NCBI GenBank assembly: GCA_903931945.1
Contig: CAIZEI010000071.1
Coordinates: 1 to 52,798, forward strand
Source of the DNA: an uncultured Hyphomicrobiales bacterium
GTDB lineage: Bacteria > Pseudomonadota > Alphaproteobacteria > Rhizobiales > Beijerinckiaceae
Reading direction: 5' to 3'
DNA: 52,798 nucleotides
A model generated the notes under the pieces. That model was given only the letters and a program-made list of their open reading frames with translations. It was not told where the DNA came from and searched no databases. A program made the position numbers and the translations under genes. Each line of letters begins with the position of its first letter. Position 1 is the first letter of the stretch. Below are positions 25,445-34,509 of this stretch, in pieces.

Positions 25445-25596
25445 CGCTTCCTCCATGGCGCAATCAGCGCGTGAAAACCCGGATGACGCTCAGTCTATTG
25501 ATCGGCGCCAGAACTGGAAACAGGATTTTTGGCGCGCAATTTGCTAAACTGGAATTTCGCATTCAATATGCCTGCTGCAACCGGAGGTTGGACCGC

Positions 25597-26400
25597 ATGG
25601 CCGAAATTGAAACGAAAACAGTCATCTGCGCCGGAGGTTTGCCGGCCTTTATCGCCATTCCCGCAGGCGGCGGGCCGTCGCCCGTGATTGTGCTTCTGCA
25701 TGAGCGCTACGGCCTTGTTGAACATACGCGCGATCTTGCCCGTCGCCACGCGCGCGAAGGCTATGTCTGCATCGCTGCGGATTATTTTTTCAAGCACCCG
25801 GATCAGGCCGCGTTGCATCGCGGCGACACCGGCTACGATATGACCGACCCGGAATCGCTCGACTATATGAACGCAGCAATTGCCGCGCTGGAAAATGAGC
25901 CGCGCGCCGATCTCACGCGCATCGCCTGCATGGGCGTCTGCCAGACGGGCCGTCACCCGCTTGTGCTGGCCGCCAACCGCAAGATTTCGGCGGCGCTGGT
26001 GTGGTATGGCGCCGCGCAGGAGCGGGAATGGCTGATGAATTCCAGATATCCCGTTGCGCTGGACGAACTGATCGCAAAAGCGGATTGTCCGGTGCTTGGC
26101 ATGTTTGGAGAAACCGATCACATCATTTCTGTCGATAGCGTGCGGCGGTTGCGTGGCAGCCTCGAAAAGCATGGTTTGAGCTTCCATGTCGAGATTTTTG
26201 GCGCCGCGCCGCATGGCTGGCTCAACGACACCATGCCAGGCCGCTATCGTCGCGAGGCGGCGGAGGCCGCCTGGGCTGCGCAGCGCGCGTTTCTGGCGTG
26301 GGTTTTCGATCCCGCGCGCGATCGCGCCTTCATCAAGCAGAGTTACAAGGCGGCGATCCAGCCGAGCTATGATTTTTCGAAAAATGTGCGCTACGAATAA
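25597..26400 (+). CDS. Dienelactone hydrolase-family protein 2
   Basis: 267 aa from the ATG at 25597 (CCGGAGG nine bases ahead); the longer frame has no support. The activating Glu36 (LLHERYGL) and nucleophile Cys115 are both present, and the His is in GAAPHGWLN; the acidic residue is in GETDHIISV. The nucleophile elbow is GVCQTG, which departs from the usual GxCxGG. It has a C-terminal extension (AYKAAIQPSYDFSKNV region) beyond the core. It forms an operon with the cysteine hydrolase gene 23 bp downstream, and faces a divergent TctC gene, so both may act on an imported lactone or ester. Confidence 0.88.
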   Translation: MAEIETKTVICAGGLPAFIAIPAGGGPSPVIVLLHERYGLVEHTRDLARRHAREGYVCIAADYFFKHPDQAALHRGDTGYDMTDPESLDYMNAAIAALENEPRADLTRIACMGVCQTGRHPLVLAANRKISAALVWYGAAQEREWLMNSRYPVALDELIAKADCPVLGMFGETDHIISVDSVRRLRGSLEKHGLSFHVEIFGAAPHGWLNDTMPGRYRREAAEAAWAAQRAFLAWVFDPARDRAFIKQSYKAAIQPSYDFSKNVRYE

Positions 26401-26423
26401 GTCAGCAACAGGGAAACTCCGAC

Positions 26424-27125
26424 ATGACCGACAAATTCGAGGACTACTGCTGGAAAGATATCGTCAACGACGAGATTCTGGAGATTTATGAAGCTTACAA
26501 GCGGGATGTGTTCGTGGGTCCGAGGCCCGCCATCCTCGCCATTGATCTTTATAAGAAGGCCTATCAGGGCGGCAATCGCCCGGTCATCGAGGTCAATCGG
26601 CAGCATGCTGGCTCCTGCGGCGAAAATGCGTGGAAAGCCATCGATCCCACGCAAAAGCTGTTTGCCGCTGCGCGCCGCGCCGGCGTGCCGGTCGTCTACA
26701 CGACGCGTCATGCCGATACGGCGGGCGTCCATTCCACCAACCGGCGCATGGGCCGCGAGGTCGAGGATCTCTACGCGATCCAGCCGGGCCTTGAACCTGA
26801 GCCGGGCGAACTTGTCATCTACAAGGAGCGGGCGTCGGCCTTTTTTGGCACGCCGCTCATTGCGCATTTGCGCAAAATGCGCATCGAAAGCCTGATCATT
26901 TGCGGCGAGAGCACGTCAGGTTGCGTGCGCGCCTCAACGGTCGACGCCTATTCGCATGGCTTTCACAACACGCTGGTCGAGGAATGCACGTATGACCGCT
27001 CGATGCTGAGCCACAAGGTCAATCTGTTCGACCTGCATCATAAATACGCCGATGTCATGCATGTCGCCGACGTTTTGGCGCATCTTGAAAAAATGCCGGC
27101 GGTCCAGCGCAAGGCCGCGGAGTAA
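26424..27125 (+). CDS. Isochorismatase-fold cysteine hydrolase (N-carbamoylsarcosine amidase-like)
   Basis: 233 aa. The catalytic triad of the family is complete: Asp41 in LAIDLYKK, Lys134 in VIYKERASAF and Cys167 in CGESTSGCVRASTVDA, whose T/S-S-G-C-V-R pattern is that of N-carbamoylsarcosine amidohydrolase and maleamate amidohydrolase. Such enzymes hydrolyse amides to acid and ammonia. Together with a DLH and a TctC receptor it would suit a maleamate- or carbamoyl-type intermediate of N-heterocycle breakdown, but that is inference. AGGGAAACTCCGAC precedes the ATG. A hairpin follows, then a convergent OYE gene. Confidence 0.9.
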   Translation: MTDKFEDYCWKDIVNDEILEIYEAYKRDVFVGPRPAILAIDLYKKAYQGGNRPVIEVNRQHAGSCGENAWKAIDPTQKLFAAARRAGVPVVYTTRHADTAGVHSTNRRMGREVEDLYAIQPGLEPEPGELVIYKERASAFFGTPLIAHLRKMRIESLIICGESTSGCVRASTVDAYSHGFHNTLVEECTYDRSMLSHKVNLFDLHHKYADVMHVADVLAHLEKMPAVQRKAAE

Positions 27126-27139
27126 TCCACCTCTAAACG

Positions 27140-27169
27140 AACGGCGATGTGACTTGTCGCATCGCCGTT
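27140..27169. terminator. Hairpin between convergent genes
   Basis: Ten-base arms (27140-27149 and 27160-27169) with a ten-base loop, 15 bp after the cysteine hydrolase stop. No T run follows, so a terminator role is only a possibility. Confidence 0.4.
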
Positions 27170-27253
27170 GGCAAGCGCGAACGCGCGCCGGCGCTGATGC
27201 GCCGAACGCTTCCGACCGACCGTAGGTCGATCCGAGGCGCGCTTGGTATATCG

Positions 27254-28414
27254 CTATTCCCGTGTCGCATGGCCCATGCCGCCCTCGCCCTGGCGCAATG
27301 TCACGCCATGGATGGCGGCATAGGCGGGCCAGTGCTGCGGCGCGGACCGCGCATAGGGCTTGGGCGTCTCGATCCGCTCGCCCAGCGCTGTCGCCGCGTG
27401 CCATGGCCAGCGCGGATTGTCCATAATCGCGCGGCCGATGGCGATCATATCGGCTGTGTCCGAAGCAATGATCTCTTCGGCGAATTTTGGCTCATAGATC
27501 ATGCCGACGGTCATCGTCGCGATGCCAGCTTCGCGTTTCACTTTCTCGGCGAAATGCGCCATGTAACCAGGCCCGATTTTCGGCAGCTTCATGCCCGGCG
27601 CGACATTGCCCGCCGATGGCGTCACATAGTCCATGCCGATGTCCTTGAGCGCACGCGCGAACACGACGGCGTCATCGAGATTGAGGCCGCCCTCGACAAA
27701 ATCCTCGCCGGTTATCCGCACGCCAATCGGTTTGTGCTTCGGGAACGCGTCGCGCATGGCCCGCGCAACTTCAAGGGGAAACCGCATCCGGCCCTTGAGG
27801 TCGCCGCCATATCGATCGTTACGATGGTTGGTCAGCGGCGAACAGAATTCATGCAGTAGATAGCCGTGCGCCGCATGGATTTCGATCATGTCGAAGCCGC
27901 AGCGGTTCGCGCGTTGCGCTGCAGCCACAAATTCATCGCGCACGCGTTTCAACCCGGCCTCATCAAGCGCCGCAGGCGTGCGCCAACCCTCTGCGAACGC
28001 TTCTGCGGACGGACCTTCGACAGCCCAGCCGCCTTCGGCGTCCGGCACATTATGGCCCTTGTGCAAATCCCAGGTCGGTCGGGTCGAGCCCTTGCGCCCG
28101 GCGTGGCTGAGCTGGATGCCGATCGGTATGTCGGAGTAAGTCCTGATATCGCCGATGATGTCTGTTAACGCCGCTTCGTTTTCGTCCGAATAAAGACCCA
28201 GGCATTGCGGTGAAATACGCCCGGTCGCGCTGACCCCTGTCGCTTCCAGTATGCACAGGCCCGCGCCTGAAATCGCAAAAGAGCCAATGTGCTGCCTGTG
28301 CCAGGGCGAGGCCGTGCCATCCACGGCGCTGTACTGACATAGCGGCGAGATGACGATGCGGTTCTTCAGAGTGAGTTCGCGCAACTGGATGGGCTGGAAA
28401 AGCGGCGACGGCAT
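27254..28414 (-). CDS. Old-yellow-enzyme-family NADH:flavin oxidoreductase (YqjM-like)
   Basis: 386 aa. The thermophilic-like class of OYE is indicated by ISPLCQYSA at 22-30 with Cys26 and Tyr28, exactly the YqjM residues that tune FMN, and by HAAHGYLLHEF (substrate-binding His pair), DRYGGDLKGRMRF and the TVGMIY...IAIGRAIMDNPRW phosphate-binding C-terminus. These enzymes reduce activated C=C bonds, for example enones or maleimides, with NAD(P)H. The gene lies 62 bp downstream of the PQQ dehydrogenase on the same strand, so a pathway alcohol, aldehyde and enone reduction is conceivable. Confidence 0.93.
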   Translation of the reverse strand: MPSPLFQPIQLRELTLKNRIVISPLCQYSAVDGTASPWHRQHIGSFAISGAGLCILEATGVSATGRISPQCLGLYSDENEAALTDIIGDIRTYSDIPIGIQLSHAGRKGSTRPTWDLHKGHNVPDAEGGWAVEGPSAEAFAEGWRTPAALDEAGLKRVRDEFVAAAQRANRCGFDMIEIHAAHGYLLHEFCSPLTNHRNDRYGGDLKGRMRFPLEVARAMRDAFPKHKPIGVRITGEDFVEGGLNLDDAVVFARALKDIGMDYVTPSAGNVAPGMKLPKIGPGYMAHFAEKVKREAGIATMTVGMIYEPKFAEEIIASDTADMIAIGRAIMDNPRWPWHAATALGERIETPKPYARSAPQHWPAYAAIHGVTLRQGEGGMGHATRE

Positions 28415-28476
28415 GGAGGCTCCCTGATGATCAATTCATTTTTGCTGCGGCGTTCCAGGACGTTTGGCAGACATGT

Positions 28477-30177
28477 TTACAACCCGAAGACAAACAGCAT
28501 TGGCGCGCTGGTCTGATCCACCATTTCGGGTGCGCGCCGGAGCTTGCCGCGCGCGTTGTTGAAAAGCCCCGAGGCGATGGCGACATACTGCTTGCCGTTC
28601 ACCGCATAGGTCATCGGCGGCGCATTGAAACCCGCGCCCACATTGATCCGCCAAAGCTCATCGAGCGTCTCATCGTCGAGGGCGACAATCGTTCCATCGA
28701 GCAGCGCGGTAACGATGATTCCACCGGCAGTCGACAGGACGCCGGCGAAATCGGGATAGGGAAACTCCTTGCGGCCTTTGACACTGGCGTTCGCCGGATC
28801 AATCGCAATCACGCTGCTGGTGATGCGGCCCGCGTCTGCATTTTTCCCGCCGACGAAATTCCCCTTCACATGCGACCGGTAATCGGGCGTCACATTGGCG
28901 CAGCCTTCGTTGGCGGCGACATAGATCGTCTTCGTCTTCACGCTGTAGGACGCGGGCCAGTAATTGTTGCCGCCCGATGTGTCGGGACAGATTTTCCGTG
29001 TCCGGCCATCGGTGTTGACATCGGGCCCCTCGGCATAAATCTGCACGTCGCGTGCGGGGTCATAGTCAACCGGCTTGCCGGTTTTCTGGTCGACGCCCTT
29101 TGTCCAGGTCACTTCCTTCACATATTGGGCGGCTTTCAGGAACTGCCCGTTCAACCGGTCGAATGTATAGGCAAACCCATTGCGCCCGGTGTGTGTGACG
29201 GTTTTGCGCGGCTCGCCATTCACGATCGTGTCGATGAGAATATGCGTCCCGGTCTCATCGTAATCGTGGTTATCGTTGGGGCTATACTGATGCCACCAGT
29301 TGATCTTGCCGCTCGACGCGTCAAACGCAATGGCGCTTGAGGTATAAAGATTGTCGCCGGGCCGGTAATGCGAATCATAGCCCGGAACGGGATTGCCCGA
29401 GCCCCAGTAGGTCAGATTTGTGGCGGGATCGTAAGAGCCGGTGACATAAAAGGCGCCGCCGCCCGTCTGCCAGGCGTTGACTGTGTCTTTCCATGTCTCG
29501 CTGCCGGGTTCCCCGGGCGCCGGAATGGAATAGGTCTTCCATTTGAGGTCGCCGGTTTTCGCATCGAGCGAGGCGACCCAGTCGCGCACGCCGCGGTCGC
29601 CGCCCGATGCGCCGATGAGGATCGAATCTTCAAGCGCCAGCGGCGCCGCGGTCAATTCCAGATCGGGCTGGTCGTGCAGGTTCTTGTCCCAGACAACCTT
29701 GCCGCTATCGCGGTTGGTGGCGATAATGCGCCCGTCGTGGCTGGTAATCGAAATCACAAGATTGCCCCAGAGCGCGACGCCCCGGTCTCGGTCCTGTTTC
29801 TGCTGGCCGGGGTCCATCTTCCAGACAATGCGCGCCGCAGCTCCGGAACGCACGTCGAGCTTGTAGACGACGCCCCAGGGGTCGGCGACATACATGAAAC
29901 CATCGTCAACCAGAGGCGTCGCCTCGACACCCTCATTCCCCGATCCGCCGCCCAGCGCCAGCGCGAATTTCAGCTTCAGGCCCCCGACGTTGGATTTGTT
30001 GATCATGTCGAGCGGCGAATGCCGCTGGGCGCTGTAATCGCGATGGTTATGCAGCCAGTTGTCAGGCTCGGGATTGCGCAGCCGTTCGTAGGTTGCATCC
30101 CCAGCGTTGGCGCTCCAGGGCGTCAATGCAAGGCTCAGCGCCGATAACGCGAGCGCAGATGTCATCGATCGAGCCAT
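28477..30177 (-). CDS. PQQ-dependent alcohol dehydrogenase, predicted lanthanide type
   Basis: 566 aa. Sec signal of about 25 residues ending SANAG, then eight-bladed propeller repeats with WGVVYKLD, GRIIATNRDSGKVVWD, GASGGDRGVRDW and the NPVPGYDSHYRPGDNLYTSS region. The catalytic Asp305 lies in NDNHDYDETG; Asp307, two residues on, is the extra Asp of lanthanide-dependent XoxF/ExaF enzymes, where calcium enzymes have Ala. Oddly only two Cys occur in the whole protein and they are not adjacent, so the vicinal disulfide of most PQQ alcohol dehydrogenases is missing. There is no heme domain. GGGAGGGGCC precedes the ATG at 30177. No cytochrome or PQQ genes are nearby. Confidence 0.9.
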   Translation of the reverse strand: MARSMTSALALSALSLALTPWSANAGDATYERLRNPEPDNWLHNHRDYSAQRHSPLDMINKSNVGGLKLKFALALGGGSGNEGVEATPLVDDGFMYVADPWGVVYKLDVRSGAAARIVWKMDPGQQKQDRDRGVALWGNLVISITSHDGRIIATNRDSGKVVWDKNLHDQPDLELTAAPLALEDSILIGASGGDRGVRDWVASLDAKTGDLKWKTYSIPAPGEPGSETWKDTVNAWQTGGGAFYVTGSYDPATNLTYWGSGNPVPGYDSHYRPGDNLYTSSAIAFDASSGKINWWHQYSPNDNHDYDETGTHILIDTIVNGEPRKTVTHTGRNGFAYTFDRLNGQFLKAAQYVKEVTWTKGVDQKTGKPVDYDPARDVQIYAEGPDVNTDGRTRKICPDTSGGNNYWPASYSVKTKTIYVAANEGCANVTPDYRSHVKGNFVGGKNADAGRITSSVIAIDPANASVKGRKEFPYPDFAGVLSTAGGIIVTALLDGTIVALDDETLDELWRINVGAGFNAPPMTYAVNGKQYVAIASGLFNNARGKLRRAPEMVDQTSAPMLFVFGL

Positions 30178-30302
30178 GGCCCCTCCCGGAATTAGTTGAT
30201 GCGCATCCTGCCTGAACGCGGTGTTTCCAGCAAGCAGCAGCAAACGGGTTTCCTAATGGCGTCGTTCGGTGATATAAAATGACCAACGAGGGAGAGACCT
30301 GA

Positions 30303-31262
30303 ATGCAGAACGCTGCGCTGGAGGCATTCGACGAAAAACTCGCCCGCGCTCACATGCGCGGCCAATGGAAGTCGGAGGGCTTCCTCAGCGCAGCCATTGG
30401 CGGACCCAAGCCCGCAGGCTTTCCAGGCAAATGGACCTGGGCTGATGTCATGGGGCTCATGGACGAGGCGGGCGCAGTCATGCGCGAAAGCCAGCAGGCC
30501 CGGCGTGCGCTGATGTTTCATAATCCGGGTTTGCAACGCGGCGCAACGCACACGATCAATATGGGCGTGCAGATGATTATGCCCGGCGAAACCGCCTGGG
30601 CGCATCGCCACTCCATCGCTGCAATCCGGTTTATTATTGAGGGAAACAGCGCGCTCACAACCATTATCGACGGCGAGCGTTGTGTGATGGAAGATTTCGA
30701 TCTGGTTCTGACGCCGAACTGGTCGTGGCATGATCACCACAACAAGGCGGAGAAACCGGCCTATTGGCTCGATGTGCTCGATGTGCCGCTGGTGCTCAAT
30801 CTCAATCAAACCTTCTATGAACCCGGAACGGGCGAAGATCAGCCTGTCCCTGGCGCCGATTTCAGTCCCCACGCGCGGTTGCGCTACCCCTGGCGCGAAA
30901 CCGAGCCATTGCTGCGCAGCGCAATGCTCGACGCGCATGACGGCTACCGTCACGATTATCTCAACCCGGCGACAGGCGGTCCAACGCTCCCGACGCTGTC
31001 TTGCCATGTGCTGGCGCTCCCGCCAGGATTTGCAGGCGCGCCGCGACGGCGCACAGCGAGCGCGGTCTATTTTGCGATGCGCGGGGCTGGAACGCTGGAG
31101 GTTGGCGATCAGACTTTGTCCTTCAATAAATCTGACAGCCTTGTTGTTCCGAATTTTGTCCGCACGCGCTTTGTCAATGCCTCAAATACGGATGAGGCGC
31201 TTTTGTTCAGCGTTGAAGATACGCCGGTTCTGAAAGCGCTCGGGCTTTATCGCGAGGGTTGA
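30303..31262 (+). CDS. Gentisate 1,2-dioxygenase-like bicupin
   Basis: 319 aa. Two cupin domains: the N-terminal one has the iron ligands His101 and His103 (AWAHRHSIAAIRF) and His143 (WSWHDHHN); the C-terminal cupin (residues 250-310) keeps the barrel with VYFAMRGAGTLEVGD. The family includes gentisate, 1-hydroxy-2-naphthoate and 5-nitrosalicylate dioxygenases, which cleave the ring next to the carboxyl. GAGGGAGAG precedes the ATG. It is divergent from the PQQ dehydrogenase and is followed 86 bp later by the MLE-like gene. The substrate is not deducible, but an FAH hydrolase gene in the same zone would fit a gentisate-type route. Confidence 0.9.
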   Translation: MQNAALEAFDEKLARAHMRGQWKSEGFLSAAIGGPKPAGFPGKWTWADVMGLMDEAGAVMRESQQARRALMFHNPGLQRGATHTINMGVQMIMPGETAWAHRHSIAAIRFIIEGNSALTTIIDGERCVMEDFDLVLTPNWSWHDHHNKAEKPAYWLDVLDVPLVLNLNQTFYEPGTGEDQPVPGADFSPHARLRYPWRETEPLLRSAMLDAHDGYRHDYLNPATGGPTLPTLSCHVLALPPGFAGAPRRRTASAVYFAMRGAGTLEVGDQTLSFNKSDSLVVPNFVRTRFVNASNTDEALLFSVEDTPVLKALGLYREG

Positions 31263-31348
31263 TCGAAATGGCGCTTGCCGAGCGCGCGGCGGCAAGTGTA
31301 ACCTGCCGCTCATAAAGATGCGGCCATCGCTGCGCGGGAGGAACCATC

Positions 31349-32443
31349 ATGAAAATCACCGAGGTGCGAATCCACGAGTCCCTTCTGCCCAAGCAGGACA
31401 AGGACTGGAAATTTGCGCTGGCTGCGAGCGGCATGTCGGAGGGCTGGGTGGTCGGAATCCACGACGATGAAGGCCGCATCGGCTATGGCTACGCGTCGAC
31501 CATGTCGCACTATGGCGCGCCGCATCAGGGCGTGAAGGGCGCGCTGGATCGATTGACAAAGATATTGGCAGGTCGCGATCCCCGGTGCATTGCGACATTG
31601 ATGGACGAACTTGACCATGTGATGGTCGGCAACAATCAGGCAAAGTCGGGCATCGACTGCGCGTTGCATGACTTGCAGGCGCGGCGGCTCGGCGTGCCGG
31701 TCTGCGAATTGTTTGGCGGACCTGCGACGCGCGAATTTGCAACATTGCGCATCCTGCCGATCAAATCGCCGGCGGATATGGCGAAGAACGCGCGTATGCT
31801 CGCCAACAAGGGCGTGAAACATTTCAAGATCAAAATTCATGGCCATGTCGAGGAGGATGTGGCGCGCGTAAAAGCAGTGCGCGCTGAAGTCGGGCCGGAT
31901 CTGCATCTGACAGTCGACGCCAATCAATCCTACAAGAGCGTCAAGGACGCCATCCGGGCGCTGACAAAGATGGCCGATTACAATATCGACCTGGCCGAGC
32001 AGCCGGTGCCTTCCAACGACCTCATCGGCTTGAAGGAAGTTACGCGCGCCGCGCCCATGATCGTAGAGGCGGATGAAGCCGCCTATTCGCTTGATCAGGT
32101 GATGATCCTGGTGCGCGAGCGCATTGTCGACGCCATCAGTCTCAAGATCAGCAAACTCGGGGGCTTGCGGAAAACCTATGCGGCGGCGCAGATTTGCGCT
32201 GCGGGCGGGGTGCGGTTTCGTATGGGCGCGCATTCCGGGCCAATGCTGCTGGCGGCGCATGGCATGCAGCTTGCGGCAGCCTTGCCCGGCATCTGGTACG
32301 CCAATGAACTCTCGGAATTTGATGGGCTTGCCGAAGATCACTGGGAGGGATTGCGGCTCGACAATGGCGTGTTGCACCTGACCGATGCGCCAGGATGCGG
32401 CGTGACCCCGAAATCGACTGCGCCCATGCCGCGCTCGAAATGA
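31349..32443 (+). CDS. Mandelate racemase/muconate lactonizing enzyme-family protein
   Basis: 364 aa of the enolase superfamily. Catalytic KxK at Lys160 and Lys162 (FKIKIHG), metal ligands Asp190 (VDANQ), Glu217 (AEQP) and the acidic residue in VEADEAA, and the general-base Lys266 (SLKISKLGG) correspond to the MLE subgroup, where the second Lys sits on the opposite barrel face. Reactions include cycloisomerisation, racemisation and dehydration of carboxylates. Its stop overlaps the start of the ABC-type binding protein gene (ATGA), so the two are coupled. GGGAGGAACC precedes the ATG. Confidence 0.92.
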   Translation: MKITEVRIHESLLPKQDKDWKFALAASGMSEGWVVGIHDDEGRIGYGYASTMSHYGAPHQGVKGALDRLTKILAGRDPRCIATLMDELDHVMVGNNQAKSGIDCALHDLQARRLGVPVCELFGGPATREFATLRILPIKSPADMAKNARMLANKGVKHFKIKIHGHVEEDVARVKAVRAEVGPDLHLTVDANQSYKSVKDAIRALTKMADYNIDLAEQPVPSNDLIGLKEVTRAAPMIVEADEAAYSLDQVMILVRERIVDAISLKISKLGGLRKTYAAAQICAAGGVRFRMGAHSGPMLLAAHGMQLAAALPGIWYANELSEFDGLAEDHWEGLRLDNGVLHLTDAPGCGVTPKSTAPMPRSK

Positions 32444-33516
32444 TATTGGCGCGCGCATCGCTCGTCTTTGCCTTGGCGTTGGCGGGGGCGAGCGTTGCGC
32501 GCGCGCAATCTGCGCCAGCAGAAATCCTGAACTACCATGGCGCTGACCGCGAACAGCGGCTGCTGGAGGGCGCAGCCAGGGAAGGCGAGGTCACGTTCTT
32601 TTCGGCGATGATCGTCAATCAGGCGCTGCGGCCGCTGACTGCGGCGTTCCAGAAGAAATATCCTGCGCTCAAAATGACCTATTGGCGTGGCGATTCAGAA
32701 GATATCGCCGTCAGGCTATCGGCCGAGATGCGCGCCAATAATCTGGTCGCAGACGTTGTAGAGGGCACGGGCATTGGCGAAATGGTGGTCAAGGCGGGCT
32801 TTGCGGATTCCGCCTGGTCGCCGGAACTCGACAACATCTCCGCAAAAATTCGTGATACGCGCATGTTATGGGCGCCAACGCGGATGAGCTATTTTGGCAT
32901 GGCCTACAACACGCGGCTCGTTGCAGCCAATGATGCCCCCAAAACCTATGACGACCTGCTCGCCCCGCGATGGAAAGGCGGGATTGCGTGGCCGTTGACG
33001 GCTTCAAGCGCAGCGCCGCTGTTTGTGACAAACCTGCGGCTTGCCTGGGGCGAGGACAGGGCGCTGGCCTATCTCAAACGTCTCAGCGAACAGAAAATCG
33101 TCAATTTTGGCGCCGGCAATGCGCGCACGCTGGTCGACCGTGTGATCGCAGGCGAATATCCGATTGCGCTTGCGATATTTGCGCATCATCCGCTGATCAG
33201 CGCGGGCAAGGGCGCGCCTGTCACGGCGCGTCTTCTCCCGCCAGTCGCGAGCGCGGCGGGCACGCTGGCGATTCCCAAGGGCGTGCGCCATCCCTATGCC
33301 GCGATGTTGCTGATGGATTTTATTCTGTCGAAAGAGGGTCAGCAAATCCTCGCAGGCGCCGAATATCTGCCCGTGCGGGGCGATGTCGAACCGCTGGCGC
33401 AAATTGCGCCGATAGTGCCCGTGCGCGCGGGCGTCGAGGAAAACTTCATCAGCCCGGAAAACCTCAACGCCTACACGGAAAGTTCGACAAAGTTGATTGA
33501 GGACCTGTTCAGGTAA
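32440..33516 (+). CDS. ABC transporter substrate-binding protein (Fe(III)/polyamine-like family 1)
   Basis: 358 aa from the ATG at 32440, which overlaps the MLE stop. Signal peptide MILARASLVFALALAGASVA ending RAQ. The mature part has the extracellular solute-binding family 1 pattern of the FutA/AfuA type: EGAAREGEVTFFSA, AFQKKYPALKMTYWRG, YDDLLAPRWKGGIAW and HPYAAMLLMDFILSKEGQQIL. The Tyr cluster that binds ferric ion in true iron receptors is not evident, so organic anions are equally likely. Encoded with the MLE and another binding protein, but no permease or ATPase gene follows. Confidence 0.88.
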   Translation: MILARASLVFALALAGASVARAQSAPAEILNYHGADREQRLLEGAAREGEVTFFSAMIVNQALRPLTAAFQKKYPALKMTYWRGDSEDIAVRLSAEMRANNLVADVVEGTGIGEMVVKAGFADSAWSPELDNISAKIRDTRMLWAPTRMSYFGMAYNTRLVAANDAPKTYDDLLAPRWKGGIAWPLTASSAAPLFVTNLRLAWGEDRALAYLKRLSEQKIVNFGAGNARTLVDRVIAGEYPIALAIFAHHPLISAGKGAPVTARLLPPVASAAGTLAIPKGVRHPYAAMLLMDFILSKEGQQILAGAEYLPVRGDVEPLAQIAPIVPVRAGVEENFISPENLNAYTESSTKLIEDLFR

Positions 33517-33553
33517 ACACGACTGCTAATAGACGTTCATCAGGGAGCGCGCC

Positions 33554-34498
33554 ATGAGACCCGTCGCCGCCTTTGTCCTTTCCGCGCTGTCCATCGTCTC
33601 GACGACGAGCGCTGCACTCGCGGACGATCCGCTTAAAATCGCAATCACCCAGCAGGGCGCATGGGACACCGGTCTTGCGGAACTTGGCAAACGCTCCGGC
33701 ATATTCAAAAAACACGGCCTTGACGTCGATATTCTTTACACGCAGGCAGGGCCTGAAGCGATCCAGGCGCTGATTGCCGGCAGCGTCGATGTCGCTGAAG
33801 GCGCGGGCGTCTCTGCGGCCATCGGAACCATTTCCAAAGGCGCGCCCATCAAAATCATCGGGGCGGAAATTCAGGGCGCGCCGGATCAATACTGGTATGT
33901 TCCGGCGGAGTCTTCGATCAAGTCAATCGCCGATTTCAACGGCAAGACCTTGTCCTATTCATTGCCGGGGTCGTCCAGCAATGCGGCTGTTCTAGCCTTG
34001 ATTGCTCAATACAAGCTTGATGCGAAAACAGTTTCGACCGGCAGCATCACGGCGACCCTGACGCAAGTGATGACGCATCAGGTCGATGTCGGATTTTCCG
34101 CCATTCCCTTTTTCCTCGACAAGGTTGAAGCCGGGCAAATTCGCATCGTCGCCACGGGAGAGGAGGTTGCTGTGCTGAAAACCCGCACGGGACGCGTCAA
34201 TCTGTCAAACCTGAACAATCTGCAAAACCGTCGGCCTGTTTTGCAACGCTTCAAACAAGCCTATCTCGACACAATCGAGTTTATGTACAACGACCCTCAG
34301 TCGCTCAAAATGTTCGCCGATTACGCGGGCCTGCCGGATTCTGTGGTGGCTAGAATTCGCGGTCTGATCCCGAAAAGCGCACTCGACCCGGGACAGCTGA
34401 CAGGCGAGGATCAGATCATCGCCGAGGCGGTGGCGGGCAAATTCATCGCTGCGCCCATCACCGCTCGGCAACTGGAAGCTATGACGGATATTCCGTAA
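33554..34498 (+). CDS. ABC transporter substrate-binding protein (NMT1/SsuA-like)
   Basis: 314 aa, Sec signal (MRPVAAFVLSALSIVSTTSA then ALADD). The mature part resembles the NMT1/THI5-like and SsuA/TauA families: LGKRSGIFKKHGLDVDI, EAIQALIAGSVDVAEGAGV, FNGKTLSYSLPGSSSNAAVL and a C-terminal helix. These receptors bind thiamine precursors, nitrate, sulfonates or aromatic acids. AGGGAGCGCGCC precedes the ATG. It is 37 bp after the other ABC receptor, so one transcript with two receptors and no membrane components is likely. It converges on the TPR lipoprotein gene with only 11 bp between them. Confidence 0.88.
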   Translation: MRPVAAFVLSALSIVSTTSAALADDPLKIAITQQGAWDTGLAELGKRSGIFKKHGLDVDILYTQAGPEAIQALIAGSVDVAEGAGVSAAIGTISKGAPIKIIGAEIQGAPDQYWYVPAESSIKSIADFNGKTLSYSLPGSSSNAAVLALIAQYKLDAKTVSTGSITATLTQVMTHQVDVGFSAIPFFLDKVEAGQIRIVATGEEVAVLKTRTGRVNLSNLNNLQNRRPVLQRFKQAYLDTIEFMYNDPQSLKMFADYAGLPDSVVARIRGLIPKSALDPGQLTGEDQIIAEAVAGKFIAAPITARQLEAMTDIP

Positions 34499-34509
34499 AC
34501 GGCGCGGCG

